From Phenylobacterium sp. (lineage in GTDB: Bacteria; Pseudomonadota; Alphaproteobacteria; Caulobacterales; Caulobacteraceae), in contig NZ_PNLB01000006.1 of assembly GCF_013822795.1 (NCBI RefSeq), positions 62,001 to 126,000 of the forward strand: a stretch of 64,000 nucleotides of DNA, written 5' to 3'. A program made the position numbers and the translations under genes. Position 1 is the stretch's first letter. The number at the start of each line of letters is the position of its first letter. The notes beneath the pieces were generated by a model. That model had not been told where the DNA came from. It ran no database searches and worked only from the letters and a program-made list of their open reading frames with translations. Of the stretch, positions 19,881 through 30,691 are shown piece by piece.

Positions 19881-20747
19881 ATGCGGGTTGGGACTATGGT
19901 GAGCTTGGGCGCGTCCGCCGCCCTTGGCCTGGGTGCGTTGTTTGTCGCCAAGGTCGCCCTGCCGGCGCACAGCAATGTCGCGGTCGCGGCGACGCCCGCC
20001 CCGGTCGTCAGCGGCGTCCCGGTCGTGGTCGCCGCCAAAGACATCAAGTACGGCGAGCGCCTCGCCGCCGACCATCTCAAGCTCGTGCAGATCCCGCGTG
20101 ACGCAGCGCCTGCCGGCGCCTTCACGACCATCGACCAGGTCCTGGCCCAGGACGACGGCGGGGCCCCGGTCGCGCTGTCGCCAATTCTGGCGCGCGAGCC
20201 GCTGTTGCCGACCAAGCTGAGCGGGCCTGGCGCGCGGCCGTCCGTGGCCGCCGAGATCGGACCGGGGATGCGCGCCTATACGATCGGGGTTTCGGACGTC
20301 TCCGGCGTCGGCGGGCACGCCCTGCCGGGCGATCGCGTCGATGTGGTGCTGATGCGCAACCTGTCGGACGACAACACCCACAAGATCCTTCAGGCCGAGG
20401 TGGTGATCCAGAACGTTCGCGTGCTGGGCGTCGACCTCAACGCCGATCCGACGTCCAACAAGCCCGAGGCGCCGAGCACCGCGACCCTGGAGGTCAGCGT
20501 GCGCGACGCGCAGAAGCTGGCGGTCGCGGCCAACCTCGGCTCGCTGTCGCTGGCGCTGCGGGCGTTGGGCCAAGCCGAGGTCGAGCCGGCCGCCCCGATT
20601 GGGGCGCGGGAAGTCGTCGTCGGCGCGCCGCGCGCTGCGGCGGCCGCAACCGTTCGTCCCTGGCGGGCGCCGCAGTCCAGCGGGAGCAGCCGCTCGCTGA
20701 TCACCATTGTCGAGGGGGAGGGCGGGGCCAAGCACCCCGGCGAGTAA
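19881..20747 (+). CDS. cpaB: Flp pilus assembly protein CpaB
   Basis: A periplasmic Flp pilus/Tad assembly factor of 288 residues, the first gene of a six-gene cluster. It has an N-terminal signal-anchor (TMVSLGASAALGLGALFVAKVALP), then the SAF domain (VPVVVAAKDIKYGERLAADHLKLV, residues about 47-70) and the RcpC/CpaB core, with IGVSDVSGVGGHALPGDRVDV near 135. The tail is basic and Ser/Arg-rich. The ATG is preceded by GGGGTGGGGCG. The preceding 200 bases hold no pilin-sized gene. cpaC follows after six bases. Confidence 0.92.
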   Translation: MRVGTMVSLGASAALGLGALFVAKVALPAHSNVAVAATPAPVVSGVPVVVAAKDIKYGERLAADHLKLVQIPRDAAPAGAFTTIDQVLAQDDGGAPVALSPILAREPLLPTKLSGPGARPSVAAEIGPGMRAYTIGVSDVSGVGGHALPGDRVDVVLMRNLSDDNTHKILQAEVVIQNVRVLGVDLNADPTSNKPEAPSTATLEVSVRDAQKLAVAANLGSLSLALRALGQAEVEPAAPIGAREVVVGAPRAAAAATVRPWRAPQSSGSSRSLITIVEGEGGAKHPGE

Positions 20748-20753
20748 CCCCCA

Positions 20754-22085
20754 ATGCAAAGCGTCAAACCGATGTCGCGTATCGCCATGGCCGCTCTGGC
20801 CTGCGCCCTCGGCCTGGCCCACGTTCCGGCCCAGGCCGAATCTTTCGTCAGCGAGGCCGTGCGCAGCCGCACGATCAACGTGCCGAAGAACAAGTCGCTT
20901 TCATTCCGGCTGGACGGTCCAGCCTCCAAGATCGTGGTCGCCCAGCCCGACACTGCGCAGATCGTGGCCACCACGGACCGCAGCTTCTATGTGCGCGGCA
21001 AGGCGTTGGGCGCCACGAACCTGCTGATCTACGGCCACGGCGGTGCGCTGCAGGAGGTCGTCGACGTGCGGGTCGGCTATGACGCCGAAGCCCTGCAATC
21101 GGATCTGGCGGCGGCCATCCCCGGCGAGCTCATCAAGGTTCGCAACCTGGGCGAAGGCTTGCTGTTGACCGGCGAGGTCTCGACGACCGCGGTCGCCAGC
21201 AGAGCCAAGACCCTGGCCGACAAGTTCGCACCCGAGAGCGTGACCAGCGCCCTGACCGTCCGCGCCTCCCAGCAGGTGATCCTGGAGGTCCGCGTGCTGG
21301 AGGCCGGGCGTTCGGACCTGAAGGACGTCGGGTTCAACCTGGCCGCCACCGACGGCGTCAATTTCGCGCTGGCCACCGGCTCGGGCCTGATCGGGCCAAG
21401 CACGCCGCAGGGCGTTCTGCAGGTCAGCGGCTCGATCGGGTCCGTCGACATCGACCTGGTGCTGCAGGCGCTGGAGGAGAAGGGCGTCGTCCGGACCCTC
21501 GCGCGGCCGAACCTGGTCGCGCTGTCGGGCCAGAAGGCCAGTTTCCTGGCCGGCGGCGAGTTCCCGTTCCCGGTGCCGAACGGGCGCGACACCGTGACGA
21601 TCGAATTCCGCGAGTTCGGGGTGAAGCTCGATTTCGAGCCCGTGGTCCAGGACAACGGCCTGATCCGCCTTCTGGTGGCGCCGGAGGTCAGCGCCCTCGA
21701 CACCCGCGCCAATCTGCGCCTCAACGGCATGGAGGTCCCCTCGCTGACCGTGCGGCGCGCCGCGACCACGGTTGAGCTGAAGTCCGGCGAGAGCTTCGCG
21801 GTGGCCGGCCTCTTCCAGCAGGACTACGCCAACGCGATCCGGCAGCTGCCAGGCATCGGACAGGTGCCGGTGCTCGGCTCGCTGTTCCGTTCGGCGCGCT
21901 GGAAGCGCCAGGAGTCGGAGCTGGTGATCATCGTCACGCCGCGCCTGGCCACCGCCGACGACTTGACCGGCGAGACCCGGATCATGGCCGGGCGGGAAAC
22001 CAATCCGATCGACCTGATCCTGATGGGCATGTCGCTCGACAAGCCGTTGTCGGCGCCGGTCGGGACCGGCCCGGCAGGACAGTAG
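20754..22085 (+). CDS. cpaC: Flp pilus secretin CpaC (RcpA)
   Basis: The outer-membrane secretin of the Tad system, 443 residues. A signal peptide (cleaved after HVPAQA) leads into the N0-like pilus assembly domain (INVPKNKSLSFRLDGPASKIVV) and a BON-like region around 120-165. The secretin homology domain follows, with VRTLARPNLVALSGQKASFLAGGEFPFPVP, PEVSALDTRANLRLNG and the C-terminal ELVIIVTPRLA. It sits between cpaB and cpaE as in other Cpa/Tad clusters. Confidence 0.94.
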   Translation: MQSVKPMSRIAMAALACALGLAHVPAQAESFVSEAVRSRTINVPKNKSLSFRLDGPASKIVVAQPDTAQIVATTDRSFYVRGKALGATNLLIYGHGGALQEVVDVRVGYDAEALQSDLAAAIPGELIKVRNLGEGLLLTGEVSTTAVASRAKTLADKFAPESVTSALTVRASQQVILEVRVLEAGRSDLKDVGFNLAATDGVNFALATGSGLIGPSTPQGVLQVSGSIGSVDIDLVLQALEEKGVVRTLARPNLVALSGQKASFLAGGEFPFPVPNGRDTVTIEFREFGVKLDFEPVVQDNGLIRLLVAPEVSALDTRANLRLNGMEVPSLTVRRAATTVELKSGESFAVAGLFQQDYANAIRQLPGIGQVPVLGSLFRSARWKRQESELVIIVTPRLATADDLTGETRIMAGRETNPIDLILMGMSLDKPLSAPVGTGPAGQ

Positions 22086-22108
22086 CGCGTGAGTACGAGG
22101 TCGCAGTC

Positions 22109-23295
22109 ATGACCCACTGGAGCATTCTTGGCCGACGCGTCCTGGCGGTGGGGCCCAGTCTCTCGCCGCTGGCGCGGGGGCCCCTGTTCGGCGCGGCGAT
22201 GGAGACCGCCGGGCTGGAGCGCCTGGCCGAGGCTCGGAGCGCGTCGGTCGACCTGGCGCTGGTGGACGTCGACAGCCTTGACCCGCAAGCGCTGACAGCG
22301 GCGCTCGAAACCCTGGCGGCCTCGGGCCAGGCGCCGCCGGTGCTGCTGGTCGGGACGAGACTGCCGGCGGGTTTGGTGCGGGTGGCGATGCGGTTGCCCC
22401 AGTCGGACGTCGTGGAGCCGCCCTACAGCGACGACCAGGTGCGCGAGGCGGTGTTCGGCCTGCTGGATGCGGCCGGCGCGCAGGCCCCGGCCGCGGCGGA
22501 CAGCACGTCACGCTGCTGGTCGATCGTCGGGGCGGTCGGCGGGGCGGGCGCCACGACCCTGGCGATTGAGTTCGCCGCGATGCTGGCGGCGCGCGCCAAT
22601 CGCGACCACGCGGTCTGCTTGATTGATCTGCATCTCGCCGACGGGGCCGCTGCGGCCTATCTCGGGGCGACGCCTGCGATGGGTCTGGCCGAGTTCGGGC
22701 CAGCCGCCGAACGCATGGACGCGGCGTTGCTGGCGGCGTTCACGACGCCGGTCGCAAAGGGATTTGACCTGCTGGCGTGCCCGCGTGATCCGCTCGCCTT
22801 TGAGCAGATTTCCAAGGACGCGGTGTTGCGGATCCTGGAAATCGCCTGCGAGGCCTACGAGTTCGTGGTCATCGACATGCCTCGGCATCGCCGGCCGTGG
22901 ACGCTCGAGGTGCTGGCCGGATCCGACGAGATCTTTGTGGTCTCGGAATTGACGGTGCCGGCGCTGCTGGCGGCGCGGGCCCTGGCCAGCGAGATCGAGG
23001 CCGGCCTGCCGGTCGGCGTGCGCACCCGGATCGTGCTCAACCGGTTGGCCAGCCGGATGTTCGGCCCCGCACCCTCGGTCGCAGAAGCCGAACGCGCGTT
23101 GGAGCGCAAGGCCGAGGCCGGGATCAGTTCGGATTGGGAGGCCGCGGCCGCGTCGGTCAACCTGGGTGGACCGATCAGCCAGCACCGCCCGAAATCGAAG
23201 ATCGTCCGCGATGTAGCGGCGGTCGTTGACCGGTTGCTGGGCGTGCAGACGCCGGCTGCGCGCCGTAGCGGCTGGCGTCCGCGGAGGGCCGCCTG

Positions 23296-23296
<1 letters not shown>
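22109..23296 (+). CDS. cpaE: CpaE-like pilus assembly ATPase (TadZ)
   Basis: A ParA/MinD-superfamily protein of 395 residues that places Tad machinery at the pole in relatives. An N-terminal atypical receiver-like domain (about 1-125) precedes the ATPase domain. The P-loop position reads VGGAGATTLA near 147, in which both lysines of the KGGxGKTT motif are replaced, so nucleotide hydrolysis by the usual mechanism is doubtful; such degeneration is known in CpaE/TadZ proteins. Walker B-like VVIDMPRHRRPWTLEVL follows at about 252. The TGA overlaps the next ATG by one base. Confidence 0.85.
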
Positions 23297-24659
<1,363 letters not shown>

Positions 24660-24660
<1 letters not shown>

Positions 24661-25622
24661 TGTCGTTCGATGCGACGTCCGTCTATCTGGTGCTGGTGTT
24701 CGCCGCCGTGTTCGCGGCGGTGCAGGCCTTGGTTGGGCTGCTGCGGACCGCGAAGGTCAAGCAACAGGTCAATCGCCGGCTGCTGGTCGCCGAGCGGACC
24801 GGCGGCTCCATCGCCGAACTGGTGATCGAACTGCGCAAGCAGCGCGGGCTCAACGCCGCTGGCGACGCGCGTGGCGGCTGGGCTTGGCTGAGCGACCTGA
24901 TCGTCCGCTCAGGCGTGCCGTACAACGGACGGCGTTGGCTGGCGATTGTCGCCGGCTTGGCGCTGACTGGCGCGATCCTCGCGTTCGCCGGAACGCGCGA
25001 GTTGCTGATGATCCCGCTGGGCGCAGTGCTGCTGGGAGTCGTCGGCCCGATCGGCTTCCTGAAGGTCAAGGCCGGCCGGCGAGCCGTGGCGCTAGGACAG
25101 CAGCTGCCGCAAGCGCTGGAGATCATCGTCCGCAGTCTCGAGGCTGGGCATCCGGTGCCGACGGCCGTGAACCTTGTCGGTCGCGAAATGCCCGATCCGA
25201 TCGGCTCGGAATTCGGCATGGCCGCCGATGAGATCGCCTACGGCGCGACGCTGGAGCAGGCCATCAACCGGATGTCGGTCCGGTGCCAACATCCCGATGT
25301 CGATCTGTTCGCCGCCACCGTCCGGTTGCAGGAACGGGCGGGCGGAAACCTGACGGGCCTGCTCAAGCTCAATGCCGCGACCGTTCGCGACCGGCTGCGG
25401 ATGCGCTTGAAGATCAAGGCCGCCACCGCTGAAGGCCGCGCCTCGGCGCTGATCCTGACCGCCGCGCCGTTCCTGGCGGCAGGGGCGATCGTCCTGCTGT
25501 CGCCTGACTTCTATGGCGACGTCATCCATCTGCCGATGGTGCGGATCGGGCTCATCGTGATCGGCGCATGGATGCTCATCGGCAACCTAGTCATGCGCAA
25601 AATGATCGACATGCGGATCTGA
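24660..25622 (+). CDS. tadB: Flp pilus inner-membrane protein TadB
   Basis: A platform protein of the Tad system, 320 residues. N-terminal membrane helix at about 6-28, a cytoplasmic segment, two helices near 100-140, then the T2SSF domain (LPQALEIIVRSLEAGHPVPTAV and ATVRLQERAGGNLTGLL) followed by two C-terminal helices. ATG at 24660 overlaps the cpaF stop by one base; an open extension upstream lies inside cpaF and is rejected. tadC follows after two bases. Confidence 0.92.
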
Positions 25623-25624
25623 CC

Positions 25625-26581
25625 ATGGACATCGCGCAGATCCAGAACTTGATGACCTTGGCGGCGTTCGCGCTGCTGGCCGTCGCCGCGCTTGGCGGGG
25701 CTGCGGTGATGGCGGGGGAGATGCGGCTACGAGCGCAACGCCGCGCGCGCTTCCAGTCGCCGGGCGCGGCGACCTCAGCGGCCGGTGGGCATTCACTCGG
25801 ACAGGCGCCGCTGCTCGGTCGCGTGGCCAATGGCGTGCGTCGGCTCGGCCAGCAGGCGGCGATCCGCGACCCCTCGCAGATTTCAGAGCTGCGCATGCGG
25901 CTGACCCGGGCGGGCTTCTTCAACCGCGAGGCCGCGATCTACTATCTGGGCGCTCGCGCCGCCGCGCTCGCGGCCGCCACGCTGGCAGTGATCATCGTGC
26001 TGCCGTTCGCCCTGAAGGGCGGGGGCTTCGCCGCGGTCGCGGTGGCCTGCGTGTTCGCCGGTGCGGCGCTGCTCGGCCCCGACCAGGTGTTGAAGGCGCG
26101 CCAGAAAAGCCGGGAGCTGGAGTACGCCGACGGCTTTCCCGATCTGCTCGACCTGCTGGTGGCGTCGGTGGAGGCTGGGCTCAGCCTGGACGCCGCCGTC
26201 TCGCGGGTCGCCGACGAACTGGTGCGACGCTATCCGCGGCTGACCATCCACCTGCGAATGCTGACCCTGGAGCTGCGGGCCGGCAAGGCGCGCAAGGACG
26301 CCTGGTCGTCGTTCGCCGAACGGCTCGGGATCGACGACGCCCGCGCGCTGGCGACCATGCTGCGTCAGGCCGAGGAGATGGGGACCAGCCTGGGCGAGAC
26401 CCTGTCGGTGTTCTCTCTCGACATGCGGGCCAAGCGCATGCTGCGGGCCGAGGAGAAGGCGCTGGCGCTGCCGGTGAAGCTGACCGTCCCGCTGATCCTG
26501 TTCATTTTCCCATGCCTGATCGGGGTGCTGATGCTGCCGGCGATCGCGCGGATCATGCAGACGATGGGCGCCGGCCAGTAG
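25625..26581 (+). CDS. tadC: Flp pilus inner-membrane protein TadC
   Basis: The second platform protein, 318 residues, paralogous to TadB. It has an N-terminal membrane helix (LMTLAAFALLAVAALGGAAVMAG), a pair of central helices (about 100-145), the T2SSF domain with FPDLLDLLVASVEAGLSLDAAVSRV and LRQAEEMGTSLGETLSVF, and a C-terminal helix ending IARIMQTMGAGQ. The ATG follows the tadB stop by two bases. No TadD, TadG or minor pilin gene follows; the next gene is purC. Confidence 0.92.
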   Translation: MDIAQIQNLMTLAAFALLAVAALGGAAVMAGEMRLRAQRRARFQSPGAATSAAGGHSLGQAPLLGRVANGVRRLGQQAAIRDPSQISELRMRLTRAGFFNREAAIYYLGARAAALAAATLAVIIVLPFALKGGGFAAVAVACVFAGAALLGPDQVLKARQKSRELEYADGFPDLLDLLVASVEAGLSLDAAVSRVADELVRRYPRLTIHLRMLTLELRAGKARKDAWSSFAERLGIDDARALATMLRQAEEMGTSLGETLSVFSLDMRAKRMLRAEEKALALPVKLTVPLILFIFPCLIGVLMLPAIARIMQTMGAGQ

Positions 26582-26639
26582 CGTTCCGGGCGCGCAATAG
26601 GCTAGAGAGCCGTTTCAAGTCTCCGGCGCGGATACCCCC

Positions 26640-27611
26640 ATGGACAAGACGGCCCTGGCTCGCAACGCTCACCGCGTTCTGCGCGACGCGATCATTCCCG
26701 AACTGCCGAACCCCTACTACGGCAAGGTGCGGGACAATTACGACCTGCCGGACGGCCGGCGGATCATCATCGCCAGCGACCGGATCAGCGCCTTTGACCG
26801 CATCCTGGCGGCGATTCCGTTCAAGGGCCAGGTCCTGACCCAGACCGCGCGCTTCTGGTTCGAGAAGACCGGCGACATCTGCCCCAATCACGTGCTGGCC
26901 TATCCTGATCCCAACGTGGTGATCGGGCGTCGCCTGGACATCTTGCCGGTCGAGATCGTGGTGCGCGGCTATCTGGCCGGGACGACGGGCACTTCGATCC
27001 TGACGCTCTACAAGAAGGGCGAGCGGGAGATGTACGGCCATCGCCTGCCGGACGGCATGGCCGACAATCAGAAGCTGCCGCACCCGATCATCACCCCGAC
27101 CTCCAAGGCGTTCGACGGCGGCCACGATGAGCCGCTGACGCCGGCGCAGATCGTCGAGCAGGGTCTGCTGACCGCCGACCAGTGGGAGACGCTGTCGAAG
27201 TACGCCCTGGCCCTGTTCGCCCGCGGGCAGGAGATCGCCGCCGAGCGCGGTCTGATCCTGGTCGACACCAAGTACGAGTTCGGCGTCGACGCCGACGGTC
27301 AGATCATCCTGGCCGACGAGATCCACACGCCTGATTCAAGCCGCTACTGGTTCGCCGAGAGCTATCCGCAGCGCTTTGCCGCTGGGCAGCGTCCCGATAG
27401 CTTCGACAAGGACTTCGTCCGGGCCTGGGTCGCCGAGCGCTGTGATCCCTACAAGGATCCGATCCCGGAGATCCCGGCGCAGATGCTGGTCGATACGGCG
27501 GGCGTCTATATCCAGGCCTTCGAGACCATCACCGGTCAGACGTTCGAGATCGACGAGAACGACGAACCCGTTTTGGAGCGGGTCCGCCGCAACCTGGCGC
27601 AGTTCTTCTAG
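26640..27611 (+). CDS. purC: SAICAR synthase PurC, long type
   Basis: Phosphoribosylaminoimidazole-succinocarboxamide synthase, which joins CAIR and aspartate in purine synthesis. The 323-residue protein shows [39 protein letters not shown] and LVDTKYEFG, with [12 protein letters not shown] near 230. It is about 70-85 residues longer than the usual bacterial PurC (about 240-255), with extra length in the central region and at the C-terminus ([10 protein letters not shown]), resembling the eukaryotic/long group. It follows the Tad genes by 58 bases but is functionally unrelated to them. Confidence 0.94.
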   Translation: MDKTALARNAHRVLRDAIIPELPNPYYGKVRDNYDLPDGRRIIIASDRISAFDRILAAIPFKGQVLTQTARFWFEKTGDICPNHVLAYPDPNVVIGRRLDILPVEIVVRGYLAGTTGTSILTLYKKGEREMYGHRLPDGMADNQKLPHPIITPTSKAFDGGHDEPLTPAQIVEQGLLTADQWETLSKYALALFARGQEIAAERGLILVDTKYEFGVDADGQIILADEIHTPDSSRYWFAESYPQRFAAGQRPDSFDKDFVRAWVAERCDPYKDPIPEIPAQMLVDTAGVYIQAFETITGQTFEIDENDEPVLERVRRNLAQFF

Positions 27612-27614
27612 CGG

Positions 27615-28751
27615 TTAGCCCGCGACCCCGAGCACCACGACCGCGGTGAGGAACAGCGAGAGCGCCAGGCTGCAGAACAGCAGCAGCATGCCCGTCCGCC
27701 AGAGCGCCGCGAACGTCGATAGGCCGTAGGCGCCTTTCACCTGGGCGAACATGTGCGCCGGCACGATGGCCGTCGCGGCGAGCAGGGCGATGACGGCCAT
27801 CACGCCGCCAAAGCGCATGAGCCCCGCGGTTACCATGATCAGCATGGCCATGAAGGTCAGCGAATAGAGCACGAAGACCCCGTGGTCGTAGAGCGTGAAG
27901 CCGCGCTTCCAGAGGAACAGCAAGGCCACGAACGGGATCGATATGGGGATAAGCAGGAACGAGAATTTGTAGAAGGTCTGTTGCAGCTTGTAGAGCGTGA
28001 GCTCCGGGTTTTGCAGCTTTTTCAGCAGCTTCTTGTCCAGCGCCTTGTCGCCGGTGTTGACCTTGAGGTCGCCGTTGGCGGCGGCGGTGCGCAGGTTGTC
28101 GGCCAAATTGGCGCCCATCACCGCGACGTTAGGGGCGCTGGGGGACTCCGCCATCGCCGCATCGGCGGCCCTTTCGGCCTCGCGCGCGGCCGCCAGTCGC
28201 GTCATCAGTTCCGCCCGTTTGGCGACTGAGGCCGGGTCGTCGCCTTTGGGGGCGTTCTCCAGCGCCGTCTCGGCCTGCACCACCTCGTTGGTGGCTATCA
28301 TGTATGTCGTGCCGGTGGAGGCTGGTCCGCTGGCGGCGTCGCGCACCGCGGTCTCCGCCGCCTGAATCTGAGTTTTCACCGGCATGAAGCTCAGGATCAT
28401 GAACATCACGAAGACAGTGAACAGGTACATGGCCAGCGGCGAGACGTAGCGCGTCCGCTTGCCCAGCACCCACTCGCGGGTCAGCCGGCCGGGATTGGCG
28501 ACCAGCAGCGGCAGGGTGCGCCAGATCCGGCTGTCGAAGTGCATGACCCCGTGCAGGATCTCTTCGCCCAGGTGCAACAGCGTGCGGTGGGTGTGGGCCG
28601 GCTGGCCGCAGTTGGCGCAAAACCGCCCCGTGACCTCGGCGCCGCAGTCGTCGCAATGGCCGCTATGCGCGCCAGCCTTGCCCGTCGGTTTCTCGACGGC
28701 GGCGCCCATCATCGCGCCCGTCACCGCCCCGCCCGTCGAATCCACGTCCAT
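27615..28751 (-). CDS. DUF3667 membrane protein with N-terminal zinc ribbon
   Basis: A 378-residue membrane protein. Residues about 30-50 form a zinc ribbon (CDDCGAEVTGRFCANCGQP), followed by the DUF3667 signature (GVMHFDSRIWRTLPLLVANPG and REWVLGKRTRYVSPLAMYLF) leading into a first membrane segment. A long soluble insertion of about 110 residues (approximately 145-255, Ala/Glu-rich and probably coiled) separates it from four C-terminal membrane segments. Function unknown; DUF3667 proteins are common in Caulobacter relatives and Bacteroidetes. It converges on purC with three bases between stop codons. Confidence 0.82.
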   Translation of the reverse strand: MDVDSTGGAVTGAMMGAAVEKPTGKAGAHSGHCDDCGAEVTGRFCANCGQPAHTHRTLLHLGEEILHGVMHFDSRIWRTLPLLVANPGRLTREWVLGKRTRYVSPLAMYLFTVFVMFMILSFMPVKTQIQAAETAVRDAASGPASTGTTYMIATNEVVQAETALENAPKGDDPASVAKRAELMTRLAAAREAERAADAAMAESPSAPNVAVMGANLADNLRTAAANGDLKVNTGDKALDKKLLKKLQNPELTLYKLQQTFYKFSFLLIPISIPFVALLFLWKRGFTLYDHGVFVLYSLTFMAMLIMVTAGLMRFGGVMAVIALLAATAIVPAHMFAQVKGAYGLSTFAALWRTGMLLLFCSLALSLFLTAVVVLGVAG

Positions 28752-28805
28752 AGCCGGCTCCAGCTCCCCCAGGAGCGAGAGTTAGACCGGTTCGAGCCGG
28801 CGGCG

Positions 28806-29408
28806 CTAGGCCGCCAGTTCTTCCTCGACCTGACCCAGCCGTTCCTTGCCGAAGAACATCTCGTCGCCGACGAAGAAGGTGGGAATTCCAAAGGCGCCGC
28901 GGGCGGCCGCGCGCTCGGTGTTGGCCAGCAGTTCGGCCTTCACTTCAGGGTCCTGCGTCGCCTCGAGGATCGCCTTGGCGTCGAGGCCGGCCTCGCTTAG
29001 CGCGACGGCGACCACCTGGGGGTCGTCCATCTTCAGCCCGCGTTCCCACATGCCGGCCATGACCACATCGAGATAGGCCCGCTCGACGCCCTGGCGCCGC
29101 GCGGCGACGAGACCGCGCATGATCAGCAGGGTGTTGACCGGGAAATGCGGGTTGAACTGGTAGCGGTCGAGCTCGTGCTTGGCGACGAAGCGCTTGGTCT
29201 CCAGCGCCTCGTAGGCGAGCTTGCCCTGGATCCCGCCGAAGGCGGTCATCGGGGCCTGGTTGCCGGTGATCTTAAAGAGGCCGCCCAGCAGGCAGGGCGT
29301 CAGCACGACATGCGCGCCGGTGCGGGCGGCGATGTCCTTCAACACCCCGTAGGCCAGGTAGGCGTTGGGGCTGCCGAAGTCGAAGATGAACTCGACGGTC
29401 TTGGTCAT
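28806..29408 (-). CDS. 2-hydroxychromene-2-carboxylate isomerase / GST-kappa family protein
   Basis: A DsbA-fold protein of 200 residues. The N-terminus FIFDFGSPNAYLAY carries the catalytic serine position (Ser13) typical of HCCA isomerases and kappa-class glutathione transferases instead of a CxxC pair. The C-terminal GAFGIPTFFVGDEMFFGKERL is the family's cis-Pro and closing motif. HCCA isomerases act in aromatic degradation and need glutathione, but these proteins are often misnamed and the substrate here is unknown. It is nine bases downstream of an SDR gene on the same strand, so the two are likely co-transcribed. Confidence 0.85.
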   Translation of the reverse strand: MTKTVEFIFDFGSPNAYLAYGVLKDIAARTGAHVVLTPCLLGGLFKITGNQAPMTAFGGIQGKLAYEALETKRFVAKHELDRYQFNPHFPVNTLLIMRGLVAARRQGVERAYLDVVMAGMWERGLKMDDPQVVAVALSEAGLDAKAILEATQDPEVKAELLANTERAAARGAFGIPTFFVGDEMFFGKERLGQVEEELAA

Positions 29409-29417
29409 GGGCGGTCC

Positions 29418-30143
29418 TCACCAGGTCTCGGTCCAGGGGCGCAGATCTAGTTCGTGCGTCCAGGCCGAGCGTTGTTGTTTGTGCAGCCAGACATAGTTGG
29501 CGGCGATCTCGTCCGGCTTGAGGATGCTGTCGCCCTCCAGCCGCGCATCCAGGTCGGGGATGTTGGCGCGTGAGAAGACCCCGTCGATGGAGCCGTCGAC
29601 CACCACGTGCGCGATGTGGATCCCCTGGGGGCCGAGTTCGCGGGCGGCCGATTGGGCCAGGGCGCGCAGCCCATGTTTGGCCGCGGCGAAGGCCGAGAAG
29701 CCTTGACGTCCGCGCAGCGAGGCCGAAGCGCCGGTGAAGAGGATCGTGCCGCGGCCGCGTGGAATCATCACCCGGGCCGCCTCGCGCCCGGTCAGGAAGC
29801 CGGCGAAGCAGGCCATCTCCCAGACCTTATGGAACACGCGGCTCGTGGTGTCGGTCAGGCTGAAGCGGACGTTCGCGCCGATGTTGAAGACGACCACTTC
29901 CAGCGGACCGACCTCGGCCTCGATCTTGTCGACGAGGGCGATCATCTCGTCCTCGGAGCGGGCGTCGACACCGTAGGCGCGGGCCTTGCCTCCGCCGTCG
30001 CGGATCGACTGGGCCAGCTCTTCCAACTGCTCGAGATTTCGGGCCCGCCGCGTGATGCAGACCTCCATGCCCTCGGCGGCGAAGGCACGTGCTATCGCTC
30101 CGCCGACGCCGTCGCCGGCGCCGACCACAAGACAGGCCGCCAT
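29418..30143 (-). CDS. SDR family oxidoreductase with Tyr-to-Phe at the active site
   Basis: A short-chain dehydrogenase/reductase-fold protein of 241 residues. The cofactor motif is VVGAGDGVGGAIA near residues 7-18 and the NNAG equivalent reads NIGAN. The catalytic serine is Ser140 and the lysine is Lys156, but the YxxxK tyrosine is replaced by Phe152 (FAAAK; codon TTC in the sequence). It may therefore be inactive as a classical reductase or use a different mechanism. It forms a two-gene unit with the GST-kappa-like gene, divergent from an HxlR-type regulator 80 bases away that probably controls it. Confidence 0.85.
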   Translation of the reverse strand: MAACLVVGAGDGVGGAIARAFAAEGMEVCITRRARNLEQLEELAQSIRDGGGKARAYGVDARSEDEMIALVDKIEAEVGPLEVVVFNIGANVRFSLTDTTSRVFHKVWEMACFAGFLTGREAARVMIPRGRGTILFTGASASLRGRQGFSAFAAAKHGLRALAQSAARELGPQGIHIAHVVVDGSIDGVFSRANIPDLDARLEGDSILKPDEIAANYVWLHKQQRSAWTHELDLRPWTETW

Positions 30144-30167
30144 GGCTCGTCTCCAATAAGTTTATTT

Positions 30168-30203
30168 TCTGGACGGACCATGGTATCGAATCTGGACTTG
30201 GTC
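30168..30203. promoter_or_regulatory. Repeat elements between the SDR and HxlR genes
   Basis: TCTGGAC occurs twice in direct orientation (30168-30174 and 30191-30197), 23 bases apart, and GACCA (30176-30180) with TGGTC (30199-30203) makes an inverted pair. Placement between the two divergent starts fits an operator for the adjacent HxlR regulator. The arms are short, so chance is not excluded. Confidence 0.25.
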
Positions 30204-30223
30204 AATGGCGGATGGAGCCGGCG

Positions 30224-30691
30224 ATGAAATGGGATGATCTGAGCCGTGAGCCGTGTTCCCTGGCGCGGTCGGTGGCGGTTATAGGCGACCGCTGGACGCT
30301 GCTGATCCTGCGCGACTGCTTTCTCGGCGTGCGGCGGTTCGAGGCGTTCCAGGAGCGCCTGGGCATTTCACGCACGATCATCGCCGACCGGCTGAAGGTG
30401 CTGACCGACGAGGGGGTGCTGGCCAAGGTCGCCTATCAGGACCGTCCAGTCCGACACGAGTACCGGCTGACCGAGAAGGGCCTGGATCTCTATCCGGTGG
30501 TCCTGGCGATCGTCAGCTGGGGCGACCGGCACTACGACGACGGGCGCGGTCCGCCGATCCTGCGGCGGCACAAGGCCTGCGGCTGCGACTTCCAGCCGGT
30601 GATGACCTGCTCGGAGTGCGGTGACGAGGTGGAGGCCCGGGCGGTGGAGGCTCGCCCGGGCTCCGCCTTCAGTCCATCAGCTGCTGGCTGA
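30224..30691 (+). CDS. HxlR family transcriptional regulator
   Basis: A winged-helix DNA-binding protein of 155 residues. The HxlR signature is clear: CSLARSVAVIGDRWTLLILRD, then LGISRTIIADRLKVLTDEGVL for the recognition and wing elements. The C-terminal region has CGC and CSEC clusters that could bind zinc. ATG at 30224 is preceded by GGAG; an alternative ATG lies four codons upstream. HxlR proteins commonly sense electrophiles or aldehydes and control a divergent oxidoreductase, which matches the SDR/isomerase pair here. The 3' end overlaps the convergent S9 peptidase gene by 23 bases. Confidence 0.9.
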   Translation: MKWDDLSREPCSLARSVAVIGDRWTLLILRDCFLGVRRFEAFQERLGISRTIIADRLKVLTDEGVLAKVAYQDRPVRHEYRLTEKGLDLYPVVLAIVSWGDRHYDDGRGPPILRRHKACGCDFQPVMTCSECGDEVEARAVEARPGSAFSPSAAG

